Origin: Collinsella tanakaei
GTDB lineage: Bacteria; Actinomycetota; Coriobacteriia; Coriobacteriales; Coriobacteriaceae
DNA: 64,000 nt
Reading direction: 5' to 3'
Assembly: GCF_016900375.1 (NCBI RefSeq)
Contig: NZ_JACJKB010000007.1
Span: 1-64,000, forward strand
Part shown: positions 8,635 through 16,856 of the stretch, in pieces
Layout: each line of letters opens with the position of its first letter
How positions within the stretch are numbered: the stretch's first letter is position 1
Notes under the pieces: generated by a model
Databases searched by the model: none
What the model saw: only the letters and a program-made list of their open reading frames with translations
Told to the model about the DNA's origin: nothing
Position numbers and translations under genes: made by a program

Positions 8635-8720
8635 AGCAAGGGTCCTTTCTGCAGGGCGCAAAGCGCGCGGCAACGCCGCGCCTTGCGCCCGTCCGTTCGA
8701 ATGTGGTCGTTGCGGGAGCG

Positions 8721-8882
8721 CTAACGCGAGCTCGTCCACAGCAGCCAGATCATGACGATCGAGAGCGCTGCCATTACCAGCAGCCACAAGACCATCTCGA
8801 GCGCACCCATTCCGATGCCCTGCTCTTCCTCGTGAACATCATACGGGTTGCGACGATAGGGATTCATGTTCGTTGCCTCCAT
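8721..8882 (-). CDS. Membrane microprotein (53 aa) leading the ABC operon
   Basis: The minus strand from ATG at 8882 encodes 53 residues: a polar N-terminus (MEATNMNPYRRNPYDV, then acidic) and one hydrophobic helix (LEMVLWLLVMAALSIVMIWL) ending in Trp/Thr/Ser/Arg. The ribosome site AGGAGGTG is near perfect, which makes this start much better than the internal ATG at 8867. It is the first gene after the promoter region and 86 bp before the ATPase gene. It resembles no family I know. Together with the 44-residue gene it brackets the transporter genes with two single-span microproteins. Confidence 0.72.
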   Translation of the reverse strand: MEATNMNPYRRNPYDVHEEEQGIGMGALEMVLWLLVMAALSIVMIWLLWTSSR

Positions 8883-8939
8883 GACAACCACCTCCTGACC
8901 ATATCGTCGCAGGTAGGACCGAGAGCATCCATCGATTTG

Positions 8940-8989
8940 CCTTACATCTGCGTTGCGGTTTTGTAAGGTTCGTTACGAAGCGCTTAAGG
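8940..8989 (-). promoter_or_regulatory. Candidate operator region of the ABC operon
   Basis: Two signals overlap upstream of the operon. One is an inverted repeat CCTTACA...TGTAAGG (8940-8968). The other, read on the minus strand, is CTTAAGC-GCTTC-GTAACG (8971-8988), with half-sites 11 bp apart as for OmpR-type response regulators. Similar half-sites occur upstream of the VanR-like gene and of pstB. The assignment is by eye. Confidence 0.35.
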
Positions 8990-9082
8990 CGCGGAGGATG
9001 GGGGCTGCCGCGTCTCGACGGGCACGCGGAACGCGTGCGTAGGCTAGAATCGTGTGCGGTCAGTCAAGGGAGGTGGAGCCAT

Positions 9083-10045
9083 ATGAAGACGGTTCGCGTT
9101 GCCGCGGGCATCATCCGCCGCAACGGCAACGAGCAGGAGGTCCTCGCCGTTCAGCGCGGCTACGGCTCCATGAAGGGCCTGTGGGAGTTTCCGGGCGGCA
9201 AGATCGAGCGCGGCGAGACGGCCGAGGAGGCCTGCGTGCGCGAGCTTTCCGAAGAGCTCCAGGTGCGCGTGACCGATCTGCGCGACTTCTATACCGTGGA
9301 GTACGACTACGACGATTTCCATCTCTCGATGGACTGCTTCTTCTGCCGCATCGACGAGAAGGCGGGCGCGGCGGAGCCTCAGAAGAGCGACCGCCAGCTC
9401 TCGCTGCGCTGGGTCGAGCGCCGCTCGCTCGCCACCCTCGAGTGGATGCCCGCCGACCGCGGGCTCGTCGAGGCGCTTGCGGCCGATGCGCCCGAAGACG
9501 CTCCGGCAGCGTCCGAGCAGGAAAAGGAAGCTGCTCCCGCCAAGGCGGCAAAGCGCTCGCGCAAGCGCCCGAAGCGGTTGCTCGACAGCCTTGACACCCA
9601 AGGGCTCGATGCCGCCGAGACCGAGCTCGTGCGGCGGCGCGCCGCCATCCGCAAGTCGATGCAGGGCAACAAGCGCGCCGATACCAAGCCCGAGATGATC
9701 GTGCGCCAGCGGCTGCGCGAAGCCGGACTCACCGGATATCGCCTGCAGTGGAAGAAGGCTCCCGGCAGGCCGGACATCGCCTTTCCAGGGCGCAGAATCG
9801 CCATCTTCGTCAACGGATGCTTCTGGCACCGCTGCCCTATCTGCCAGCCGAGCACGCCCAAGCGCAATACCGAGTTCTGGGAGGCCAAGTTCCGCCGCAA
9901 CGTGGAGCGCGACAAGAAGGCGATCGCCGAGCTCGAAAAGATGGGCTGGACCGCCATCACCATCTGGGAGTGCGAGCTCAAGCGCGATAAGGTCGACGAG
10001 ACCATGGCGCGCGTCATCGAGCGGGTGCGCGCGGCAGAGCGCTAA
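9083..10045 (+). CDS. Nudix (MutT-like) hydrolase fused to Vsr-type mismatch endonuclease
   Basis: One uninterrupted 320-residue frame joins two DNA-quality-control domains. Residues about 1-135 are a MutT-like Nudix domain with the box GKIERGETAEEACVREL...SEEL; the usual Gly near the box end is Gln (ELQV). Residues about 136-190 are an Ala/Lys/Arg linker. Residues about 195-320 match very-short-patch repair endonuclease: TKPEMIVRQRL, GRPDIAF (catalytic Asp), IFVNGCFWHRCPIC, TEFW, NVERDKKAI and a final WECEL. MutT enzymes remove oxidised dGTP; Vsr nicks next to T:G mismatches left by cytosine deamination. The His that precedes GCFW in E. coli Vsr is Asn here and the zinc-ligand spacing differs, so nuclease activity is not assured. 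No cytosine methylase gene is nearby. The start follows AGGGAGGTGG. Confidence 0.88.
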   Translation: MKTVRVAAGIIRRNGNEQEVLAVQRGYGSMKGLWEFPGGKIERGETAEEACVRELSEELQVRVTDLRDFYTVEYDYDDFHLSMDCFFCRIDEKAGAAEPQKSDRQLSLRWVERRSLATLEWMPADRGLVEALAADAPEDAPAASEQEKEAAPAKAAKRSRKRPKRLLDSLDTQGLDAAETELVRRRAAIRKSMQGNKRADTKPEMIVRQRLREAGLTGYRLQWKKAPGRPDIAFPGRRIAIFVNGCFWHRCPICQPSTPKRNTEFWEAKFRRNVERDKKAIAELEKMGWTAITIWECELKRDKVDETMARVIERVRAAER

Positions 10046-10276
10046 CGCCGCGCGCGACGCCAGCCCCGCACACAACTGCACCACAATAAAGTGTTCCACC
10101 GGCACGCCTAAGCGGCGTCCATCCCGGCAAATCATGCCATCTACCTGCGCGTCACATGACGGCCAAACACTTGTAAGGAAGCCTTAAGCAGCTGTGGCGC
10201 ACCGCTGCGGGCATACTGTTCACAAGCGCATCGGAGCCCGATGCGCACCCGTGGTGGACGAGCGAGGAGGCCGAGC
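10046..10276. other. Intergenic region with candidate regulatory site
   Basis: No gene is visible here. At 10170-10188 the sequence CTTGTAAGGAAGCCTTAAG is an imperfect palindrome; read on the minus strand it gives CTTAAGG-CTTCC-TTACAAG, half-sites spaced 11 bp, like the site before the ABC operon. A CATACT hexamer at 10211-10216 could be a -10 element for the small frame that follows. Confidence 0.35.
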
Positions 10277-10528
10277 ATGCATCCTTCCCAATGTGCAGCT
10301 CGCACGTGGTTGCGGGCGCAGCCATCCCAACATGCAACCGGTTCCTTCCCCCCAATCAAGAACTCCGGCCTCCTCGACGCCCCAACCCCCAAGGTCCCTT
10401 ATGAATGCAACCGGTCAAACCCGGCGCATCGCTCGGCGAACCAGCACGACAACCTGCAGGATTCGTTCCATAGGCTGCTCGATTCGCTCGATGAGCTCGA
10501 CGGGCACGCGATTCTCGCCCGCGCGTAA
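10277..10528 (+). CDS. Possible small hypothetical protein (83 aa)
   Basis: An 83-codon frame starts at ATG 10277, 6 bp after a strong GAGGAGG ribosome site. The first half is of unremarkable, Pro/Ser-rich composition; the end (DNLQDSFHRLLDSLDELDGH) looks like a genuine amphipathic helix. No family is recognised. The frame ends 47 bp before the hairpin at 10575. Base composition by codon position is not clearly that of a coding gene, so this could still be non-coding. Confidence 0.35.
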   Translation: MHPSQCAARTWLRAQPSQHATGSFPPIKNSGLLDAPTPKVPYECNRSNPAHRSANQHDNLQDSFHRLLDSLDELDGHAILARA

Positions 10529-10574
10529 GGGCACAGACGTCCTCCTTCCTTCTTGCAGCGCCTGCTGCAAACAG

Positions 10575-10656
10575 CAAGACCCCGGCCTCGCTCCAACGGA
10601 GACGAGGCCGGGGTCTTGTCGTATCTATCGGGCAGGGCGCCTGGACACCCTGCCCG
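10575..10656. terminator. Paired hairpins downstream of htpG
   Basis: CAAGACCCCGGCCTCG pairs with CGAGGCCGGGGTCTTG (10575-10618), and CGGGCAGGG pairs with CCCTGCCCG (10629-10656). They lie just after the htpG stop on the minus strand and could also end a plus-strand transcript. Confidence 0.75.
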
Positions 10657-10672
10657 ACATACTGGCGATGCG

Positions 10673-12706
10673 CTACATCAGCTCGCAGACACGCGCGGCA
10701 AAGGCCACGGGATCCTCGGGCAGGATGCCCTCGACCAGCAGCGCCTGGTCGTACAGGATGCCGGCGTAGAGCTCGACCTTCTTGGCGTCGCCATCCTTCT
10801 GAGCGGCGGCGAGCTTGGCGAACACCGGGTGCTTGGCGTTCAGCTCCAGCACGCGCTGCGTCTTGGGCAGGTTCTCCATATCGCCTTCGGGACCGCGCTG
10901 CAGGACCTTCTCCATCTCAAGCGACAGCGGGCCCTCGGTGGTAATGCAGGCAGGGGCATCCCCCTCGCCCACCAAGCGGGCGGAGACGGCGACCTTCTCG
11001 ACCTTGTCGCCCAGGGCGTCCTTCATGGACGTGAACAGGTCGGCGTTCTCCTTCGTGGCCTCCTCGGCGTCCTTCTTCTCGTCCTCCGTCGCGAGGTCGA
11101 GGTCACCGGTCGCCACGTTCTTGAGCTCCAGGTGACGATCCTCGAGCTCGGGCTCGGCGCCGTCGGCCTGGGCCTTCTCGGCCGCCTCGCGCGCCGCGTC
11201 GTCCTCATAGACCTTGGGCATGTCGCGGGCCACGTACTCGCGCATGGCCTGGAAGGTGAACTCGTCGATGTCGGAGGTGAGCAGCAGCACGTCGTAGCCG
11301 CGCGCCAGAACGCCGGTCACCACGGGCATCTTCGACAGGCGCTCGCGGTCGTCGCCCGCGGCGTAGTAGATGGCCTTCTGACCCGCGGGCATCGCCTTCG
11401 CGTACTCGGCGAGCGTCACCATCTTCTTCTCGCGCGCGCTGTAGAACAGCAGCAGGTCGGCAAGCTCGTCAGCCTTCATGCCGTAGCTTGAGTAGATGCC
11501 GTACTTGAGGCCGCGGCCGAAGTTCTCGAAGAACTTCTCGTAGGTCTCGCGGTCGTAATCGCGCATGTCCTCGAGCTCGCTCGTGATCTTCTTCTCCACG
11601 CGGCGGGCGATGGCGCGCAGCTGGCGGTCGTGCTGCAGGGTCTCGCGCGAGATGTTGAGCGAGACGTCGGCGGAATCGACCACGCCGCGCACGAAGTTGT
11701 AGTAGTCGGGCAGCAGGTCGGCGCACTTCTCCATGATGAGGACGTTGGAGCTGTAGAGCGCCAGTCCCTTCTCGTAATCGCGGCTGTACAGGTCGAAGGG
11801 CGCGCGGCCGGGCACGAACAGCAGCGCATCGTACTCGAGCGTGCCCTCGGCGTGGAAGCTGATGGTGCGCGCCGGATCCTCGAAGTCGTGGAACGTGGCC
11901 TTGTAGAACTCGTTGTAGTCGGACTGCTCGACGTCGGAGCTGTGCTTCTTCCAGATGGGCGTCATGGAGTTGACGGTCTCGAGCTCCTGGTAGTCCTCGT
12001 ACTCGGGCTGGTAGTCATCGCCGGCGTCCTCGGGCTTGGGCTTCTGGCGGCTCTTGGTCACCATCATCTGGATGGGATAGCGCACGTAGTTGCTGTAGCG
12101 CTTGATGAGGTCCTTGAGGCCCCATTCGGACAGGTAGCGATTGTAGTCCTCACCGGGCTCGCCGTTCTGGCCGGGCTCGTTGTCGCGCAGGGTGAGGATG
12201 ATGTCGGTACCGTGGCCGGCGCGCTCGCCCGGCTCGATGGTGTAGCCCTCGAGGCCGTCGGACTCCCACACATTCGCCTCGTCGGACCCGAAGGCGCGGC
12301 TCACGACGCGCACGTGCTTGGCCACCATGAAGGCGGAGTAGAAGCCCACGCCGAACTGGCCGATGATATCGACAGCGTCGCCCTGGCTCTCGGCGTTTTC
12401 GGCCTTGAACTCCTGGCTGCCGGAGTGCGCGATGGTGCCGAGGTTGCGCTCGAGCTCCTCGGCCGTCATGCCGATACCGTTATCCGAGATCGTGAGCGTG
12501 CGGGCGTCCTTGTCGAACGACACGCGGATGGCGAGGTCATCGTCGCCGAGCTGGACGTTCTCGTCGGACAGGCTCTTGAAGTTGAGCTTATCCACGGCGT
12601 CCGAGGCGTTGGAGATGAGCTCGCGCAGGAAGATCTCCTTGTTGGTGTAGATGGAGTTGATCATAAGATCGAGCAGCTTTTTGCTCTCTGTTTTGAACTG
12701 ACGCAT
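10673..12706 (-). CDS. htpG: Molecular chaperone HtpG (Hsp90)
   Basis: This 677-residue protein is a full-length bacterial Hsp90, a cytoplasmic ATP-driven homodimeric chaperone that matures and refolds client proteins. The N-terminal GHKL ATPase domain shows ELISNASDAVDKL, DNGIGM and FGVGFYSAFMV; the middle domain has MTPIWKKHS and the catalytic-loop region LNISRETLQH; the C-terminal dimerisation domain ends at VCELM. An ATG two codons earlier is present, but GGAAGG sits at proper distance only from the ATG at 12706 (MRQFKTES). It appears monocistronic, with hairpins downstream. No CIRCE element is recognisable upstream. Confidence 0.97.
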   Translation of the reverse strand: MRQFKTESKKLLDLMINSIYTNKEIFLRELISNASDAVDKLNFKSLSDENVQLGDDDLAIRVSFDKDARTLTISDNGIGMTAEELERNLGTIAHSGSQEFKAENAESQGDAVDIIGQFGVGFYSAFMVAKHVRVVSRAFGSDEANVWESDGLEGYTIEPGERAGHGTDIILTLRDNEPGQNGEPGEDYNRYLSEWGLKDLIKRYSNYVRYPIQMMVTKSRQKPKPEDAGDDYQPEYEDYQELETVNSMTPIWKKHSSDVEQSDYNEFYKATFHDFEDPARTISFHAEGTLEYDALLFVPGRAPFDLYSRDYEKGLALYSSNVLIMEKCADLLPDYYNFVRGVVDSADVSLNISRETLQHDRQLRAIARRVEKKITSELEDMRDYDRETYEKFFENFGRGLKYGIYSSYGMKADELADLLLFYSAREKKMVTLAEYAKAMPAGQKAIYYAAGDDRERLSKMPVVTGVLARGYDVLLLTSDIDEFTFQAMREYVARDMPKVYEDDAAREAAEKAQADGAEPELEDRHLELKNVATGDLDLATEDEKKDAEEATKENADLFTSMKDALGDKVEKVAVSARLVGEGDAPACITTEGPLSLEMEKVLQRGPEGDMENLPKTQRVLELNAKHPVFAKLAAAQKDGDAKKVELYAGILYDQALLVEGILPEDPVAFAARVCELM

Positions 12707-12825
12707 GTGCATCCCTTCCGGTTGCCAAAACCTTATGTACTCAGACTTAGATTTTATAACCAGAAGGCACGCAAGTATTCAGCGGCAGCAGAAAAGGCGC
12801 AATTGGTGCATCGGCCCGCGTTGGC

Positions 12826-13317
12826 CTAGAGGCACTTGGCCATCCACTGATGCGGCTGGCCCTCGTCTTCGTAGTCGACCTCAGAGATAGGCGCGTACCC
12901 GAGCTTGGCATACATGCCCGCCACGTATTCCTGCGCGTGTAGCTTGCACACCTTCGCCCCCGCCTCGCGCGCGGCGTCGGCACTCGCCTCGGCGACGCGG
13001 CTCGCGATGCCCCGGCGGCGATACGCCGGAATCACAGCGACCCTTCCCAGCAGGTAGATCGCGCTCGGATCGGTGCCCTCATCGAAGGGGCTTGCGGGAG
13101 GATGCGGGCTTTCGGGAGCAAGCGCCCGCTCGATCTCGGCGGGAAAGATGCGGGCGCAGCCGACGAGCCGGCCATCCGCATAGGCGGTCACATGCAGGCA
13201 GCGAGCGTCATCATCGATCGCATCGAACTCGTTCTCGTAGCCCTGCTCCTCCATGAACACGCGGCGGCGGACCTCAAAGGCGTCTTCGCGGCATCCGATG
13301 CGAATCTCGATGTCCAT
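12826..13317 (-). CDS. GNAT-family N-acetyltransferase
   Basis: This 163-residue single-domain GNAT enzyme has the core: a substrate strand region (MDIEIRIGCREDAFEV), VGCARIFP, then the acetyl-CoA loop VAVIPAYRRRGIASRV (pattern R/Q-x-x-G-x-G/A) and the late helix YVAGMYAKLGY. The substrate cannot be told from sequence. An AAAGGAG ribosome site supports the start. It is separated from htpG upstream and from the kinase gene by non-coding stretches, so it is probably a single-gene unit. Confidence 0.85.
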   Translation of the reverse strand: MDIEIRIGCREDAFEVRRRVFMEEQGYENEFDAIDDDARCLHVTAYADGRLVGCARIFPAEIERALAPESPHPPASPFDEGTDPSAIYLLGRVAVIPAYRRRGIASRVAEASADAAREAGAKVCKLHAQEYVAGMYAKLGYAPISEVDYEDEGQPHQWMAKCL

Positions 13318-13394
13318 GGGGGCTCCTTTGGCGGGCGGGGTCTACGACAACCCTATTGTGCATCATGAGCGCAGGGGCACGCGGAGACGGCGCC

Positions 13395-13449
13395 CGACGA
13401 GTTTGTACCTGGCCCCATCTCGACAAGTTTGTACCTGGCAGACCTGTCG
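13395..13449. repeat. REP-like tandem motif (CGACAAGTTTGTACCTGGC family)
   Basis: Two direct copies of CGAC(A/G)AGTTTGTACCTGGC lie head to tail, the first with the CCCATCT extension seen at 56343 and 59580, the second ending in TGTCG that can pair with the leading CGACA. The element sits 4 bp downstream of the phoR-like stop codon. It is part of a family repeated in this window after other genes. Confidence 0.75.
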
Positions 13450-13452
13450 CCG

Positions 13453-14910
13453 TTACGAGACGAGCCCCTCGATCTGCATGGTCTCGGCCGGGAACGTCAC
13501 GGTGATCGAGGTGCCCTGGCCCAGCTCGCTTTCAACCTGGATCGTCGCGTCGTGGAACACCGCGGCATGCTTGACAATCGCCAGGCCAAGACCTGTTCCG
13601 CCACGTGCCTTGGAGCGGCTCTTATCGACGCGGTAGAAGCGCTCGAACACCTTGTCCTGCTCTTCCGGCGCGATACCGATGCCCGTATCCTCCACGGAAA
13701 TGAAGGGCTTGCCGTCGCGCACACCGCAGCGCATCGTTACCGAGCCGTTCGGCTTGTTGTAGCGGATGGCGTTGCTCGCCAGGTTGTACACGAGCTCATC
13801 GAGCAGGCGCGGCACGCCGTTCACGATGGCGGGCTCGGATTTGACGGCGAGCACGATCCCGTTGACGTCGGCCACCGTTTCCAGACGATGGTAGACGGTA
13901 TCGAGCGTTCGGGGCAGGTCGACCGGCTCGCGCGAGCCGAGCACGCTGCTCGTGACCTCAGCGTCCCCGCGCTCAGCCTCGTCCAGACTCGAAAGCGTGA
14001 GGATGTCGTTCACGAGCGCCGTCAGGCGGCCCGCCTCCTTATGGATGCGATGGGCGAAATCGCGCTGGTCGGCCTCGTCAGCCACCATGCCGCTTGCTAT
14101 GAGCTCAGCATAGCCCGAGATCGCCGTCAGCGGCGTCTTGAGCTCATGGGTGATGTTCGCGGTGAACTCGCGGCGCATGCGATCGTTGTCGGCAAGCACG
14201 CGCATCTGCCGCTTGAGCTCCTGACGTTGGGTTTCGATACGCTCCAGCATGGGAATCATCTCGGCATAGGCGTTCTCGGCGTTTCGGATGGGGTGATCGA
14301 GGTCGACATCGAGCAGCGGCTCGATGATGGCGCGCGCCTCGCGCCGTGCGGCGAGCACGGACACCACGGCACCCAGCGCGACCAGGCCCAGCAGCGGGGG
14401 CAGCATGCTCGCCAGGATGGACAGGAAGCCGTCCTGTTCCTGCGCAAGGCGCACGACCGTGCCGTCATCCAGGCGCACGGCCTCGTACAGCATGACCTCG
14501 CCCAGCGTCGAGCTCGAGCGCTCGGCGCCACCTTTACCCTCTTTAAGGGCCTGGGCGACCTCGGGTCGACTCAGGTGGTTCGCCATGTCTTCGGCATCGG
14601 CCTCGGTGTCGTACAGAACGGTGCCGTCGGAATCGATCAGCGTGATGCGCGTGTACTGCTGCGAGAGGTTGTGCAGGATGTAGGCGTCGTCGGAGGTGCT
14701 GTTGAGCGCAGCCGCGACGAACTCGATCTGGTTTTCGAGCTCCTCGTGCGCAAGGCGCACGAGCTGGCCCTGTACATAGGCCGTGCCGACCAGCGAGAAC
14801 ACGACCACCACGAGCATCGCGACCGAGAAGATGGTCCCGAAGACGCGGCGGGAAAGCGAGCGACGGGTCACGTTGGGCACGAGGCGGCCGCCCTTCAGAG
14901 CGGCGCTCAC
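13453..14910 (-). CDS. phoR: PhoR-like sensor histidine kinase
   Basis: This 485-residue membrane kinase has two transmembrane helices (about 20-42 and 180-203) enclosing an extracellular sensor of about 135 residues. A DHp domain follows with phospho-acceptor His in FTANITHELKTPLTAISGY, then an HATPase domain with N-box LVYNLASNAIRYNKP, DTGIGI and GTGLGLAIV. It would phosphorylate the response regulator encoded just upstream; the frames overlap by 4 bp (GTGA) and translation starts at GTG. The neighbouring pstB makes phosphate the likely signal. The gene ends beside a REP-like motif. Confidence 0.88.
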   Translation of the reverse strand: MSAALKGGRLVPNVTRRSLSRRVFGTIFSVAMLVVVVFSLVGTAYVQGQLVRLAHEELENQIEFVAAALNSTSDDAYILHNLSQQYTRITLIDSDGTVLYDTEADAEDMANHLSRPEVAQALKEGKGGAERSSSTLGEVMLYEAVRLDDGTVVRLAQEQDGFLSILASMLPPLLGLVALGAVVSVLAARREARAIIEPLLDVDLDHPIRNAENAYAEMIPMLERIETQRQELKRQMRVLADNDRMRREFTANITHELKTPLTAISGYAELIASGMVADEADQRDFAHRIHKEAGRLTALVNDILTLSSLDEAERGDAEVTSSVLGSREPVDLPRTLDTVYHRLETVADVNGIVLAVKSEPAIVNGVPRLLDELVYNLASNAIRYNKPNGSVTMRCGVRDGKPFISVEDTGIGIAPEEQDKVFERFYRVDKSRSKARGGTGLGLAIVKHAAVFHDATIQVESELGQGTSITVTFPAETMQIEGLVS

Positions 14911-15587
14911 GCCTCGGGTCCGGCGAAGCGATAGCCGACGCCGCGGACCGTCTCGATGCAGGTCGCGTGCTCACCGAGCTTCTGGCGCAGGGTCTGCACG
15001 TGGACGTCGACCGTGCGCGAGCCGCCGTCGAAATCCCAGCCCCATACGCTTTGGAGCAGCGCCTCGCGGCTGAACACGATGCCCGGCTTGCGCATGAGGT
15101 ACTCGAGCAGGTCGAACTCGCGCAGCGTGAGCTTGACCTCCTCGCCGTCGACCGTCACGCGGCGATGGCTCGGCGAAAGCACGATACCGTTGGCGGAAAG
15201 CACGTCGCTCACCTGCTTGGACATGCCGCCGCGACGCAGCAGCGCGCGGCAGCGGCTCGTGAGCTCCATGAGCGAGAACGGCTTGGTCAGGTAGTCGTCG
15301 GCGCCGCCATCGAGCGCGACCACCTTGTCGAGCTCGGTGTCCTTGGCCGTGAGCATCATGATGGGGACGGTCGCCGTCTCGGGCATGGCGCGCAGGCGAC
15401 GCATGATCTGCAGGCCGTCGGTATCGGGCAGCATGATGTCGAGGAGCACGGCATCGGGGACGCGCCGCGAAACGGCCGCCTTGAACTCGCTATCGCATGA
15501 GAATCCCTCCGCCTCTATGCCCTGCTGGCGCAGCGCGTAGAGCGTGAGTCCCCTGATGTTGTCGTCGTCCTCAACGTAATAGATCAT
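14907..15587 (-). CDS. phoB: PhoB/OmpR-family response regulator
   Basis: This 226-residue regulator has a receiver domain (acidic EDDD near residue 6, phospho-acceptor Asp50 in LLDIMLPD, TAK and DYLTKPF) and a winged-helix DNA-binding domain (about 125-226, ending VETVRGVGYRF). It lies between pstB (57 bp upstream) and its kinase gene. That context, rather than sequence alone, identifies it as the phosphate-starvation regulator that would bind 11-bp direct repeats before phosphate genes. The C-P lyase operon at 21-33 kb is a natural target (inference). Confidence 0.87.
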   Translation of the reverse strand: MIYYVEDDDNIRGLTLYALRQQGIEAEGFSCDSEFKAAVSRRVPDAVLLDIMLPDTDGLQIMRRLRAMPETATVPIMMLTAKDTELDKVVALDGGADDYLTKPFSLMELTSRCRALLRRGGMSKQVSDVLSANGIVLSPSHRRVTVDGEEVKLTLREFDLLEYLMRKPGIVFSREALLQSVWGWDFDGGSRTVDVHVQTLRQKLGEHATCIETVRGVGYRFAGPEA

Positions 15588-15644
15588 CGTCTACCCCGAA
15601 TGTCGCTGAATGTAAGCGTAATGATACACCGTCACGCCCAAGTA

Positions 15645-16517
15645 TCAGCCGAACCTGCCGGTCAGGTAGTCCGCGGTGCGGCTGTCCTTCGGCGCGCTGA
15701 ACAGCTCCGCCGTGGGCGCATGCTCGACAAGCTCGCCGAGCAGGAAGAACGCCACGGAGTCGGAGATGCGCGACGCCTGCTGCATGTTGTGCGTCACGAC
15801 GACGAGCGTGTAGTCCTTCTTGAGCTCGCAGGCGAGCTGCTCGACCATCACCGTGGAGATGGGGTCGAGGGCGCTCGTCGGTTCGTCCATGAGCAGGACC
15901 TGCGGCTTGACCGCGATGGCGCGGGCGATGCACAGGCGCTGCTGCTGGCCGCCCGAAAGACCCAGGCCGGACTGCTTGAGCTTGTCCTTGACCTCGTCCC
16001 ACAGGCCGGCGCCCGTGAGCGACTCCTCCACGATCTCCTCGAGCTCGGCATGGTTTTTGATACCCAGTCCGCGCGGGCCGTAGGCCACGTTATCGAAAAT
16101 GCTCATGGGGAAGGGATTGGGGCGCTGGAAGACCATGCCCACCTGCTGGCGCAGGCGCGTCACGTTGTAATCCTGGTAGATGTCCTCACCGTCGAGGGTG
16201 ATCTTGCCCTCGATACGGCAGTCCTTGACCATGTCGTTCATGCGGTTCAGGCAACGAAGCAGCGTCGACTTACCGCAGCCGGACGGGCCGATGAACGAGG
16301 TGATCTCGCGATCGGGGATATTGATCGAAACGTCCTTGAGCGCGTGGTGGTCGCCGTAATACAGATCGAGATGCTCGACCGACATGCGCGTCGGGCGCTG
16401 CTGCCTCGGACTCTCATCGGCGAGGATGCCCATCTCGCGGTCGTGCGCCAGCTGGGCTGCCTGTGCCATCGAAGCGGCCGACGTGTCCGCCACCGTGTGC
16501 TGTTCCATATCGTTCAA
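15645..16517 (-). CDS. pstB: Phosphate ABC transporter ATP-binding protein PstB
   Basis: This 290-residue ATPase is a typical PstB: Walker [38 protein letters not shown], signature [16 protein letters not shown] and Walker [17 protein letters not shown]. It energises high-affinity phosphate uptake together with PstC and PstA. The first 44 residues are an added polar tail before the ABC domain. The GGAGG ribosome site lies 7 bp before a TTG at 16517 but 16 bp before the ATG at 16508, so the TTG start is preferred. The genes pstS, pstC, pstA and phoU are not in the window, which is unusual for a pstB gene. Confidence 0.93.
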   Translation of the reverse strand: MNDMEQHTVADTSAASMAQAAQLAHDREMGILADESPRQQRPTRMSVEHLDLYYGDHHALKDVSINIPDREITSFIGPSGCGKSTLLRCLNRMNDMVKDCRIEGKITLDGEDIYQDYNVTRLRQQVGMVFQRPNPFPMSIFDNVAYGPRGLGIKNHAELEEIVEESLTGAGLWDEVKDKLKQSGLGLSGGQQQRLCIARAIAVKPQVLLMDEPTSALDPISTVMVEQLACELKKDYTLVVVTHNMQQASRISDSVAFFLLGELVEHAPTAELFSAPKDSRTADYLTGRFG

Positions 16518-16579
16518 CCCGCTACCTCCTCAAGCAAGCTGTCATAGCTCGCTTCAGGATAGGATGTGCGTTTCATGCG

Positions 16580-16610
16580 GCTGAAAGCGAATTGTCAGGG
16601 GACTGTAAGG
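16580..16610 (-). promoter_or_regulatory. Candidate Pho-box direct repeats upstream of pstB
   Basis: On the minus strand the sequence reads TTACAG-TCCCC-TGACAA-TTCGC-TTTCAG: three six-base half-sites at an exact 11-bp period. This is the arrangement expected for an OmpR/PhoB dimer and resembles the TTMACA-type repeats of Gram-positive Pho boxes. It lies about 65 bp before the pstB start. Confidence 0.45.
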
Positions 16611-16616
16611 CGGACG

Positions 16617-16856
16617 ATGTCCACTTTCAGGACGGAGATGCTTCCGGGCACCCGGCGCCGCTGGCGGGCTGGCCTCTCTGGGGACGTAGCCGGGAGGCGC
16701 CACGCCGGCCGCCGTGACGAAGACGTTATCCGGGATCCTCGGCGTGGCGCCTCCCGGCTACGTCCCCAGAGAGGCCAGCCCGCCCCGCACCCCGCAGGGG
16801 CCAGCCCGCCAGCGGCGCCGGGTGCCCGGAAGCATCTCCGTCCTGAAAGTGGACAT
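16617..16856. repeat. 240-bp inverted repeat element
   Basis: Two arms of about 90 and 116 bp face each other across a 34-bp spacer (16707-16740). Left arm landmarks ATGTCCACTTTCAGGACGG, GGCACCCGGCGCC and CTGGGGACGTAGCC are mirrored on the right as GGCTACGTCCCCAG, GGCGCCGGGTGCC and CCGTCCTGAAAGTGGACAT. The right arm carries an extra 24-bp duplication of CCAGCCCGCC. It fills the space between the VanS-like stop (16856) and the pstB promoter. It could be a MITE-like mobile repeat or a very strong terminator. Confidence 0.85.

Noticed and set aside
10400-10769. Plus-strand frame from ATG 10400 with an AAGG ribosome-like site
   Set aside because: Ser/Thr/Arg-rich product that runs through the htpG terminator hairpins and into htpG.
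12720-12790. CIRCE or HAIR heat-shock operator before htpG
   Set aside because: No TTAGCACTC inverted repeat or CTTGAGT-N7-ACTCAAG pattern could be found.
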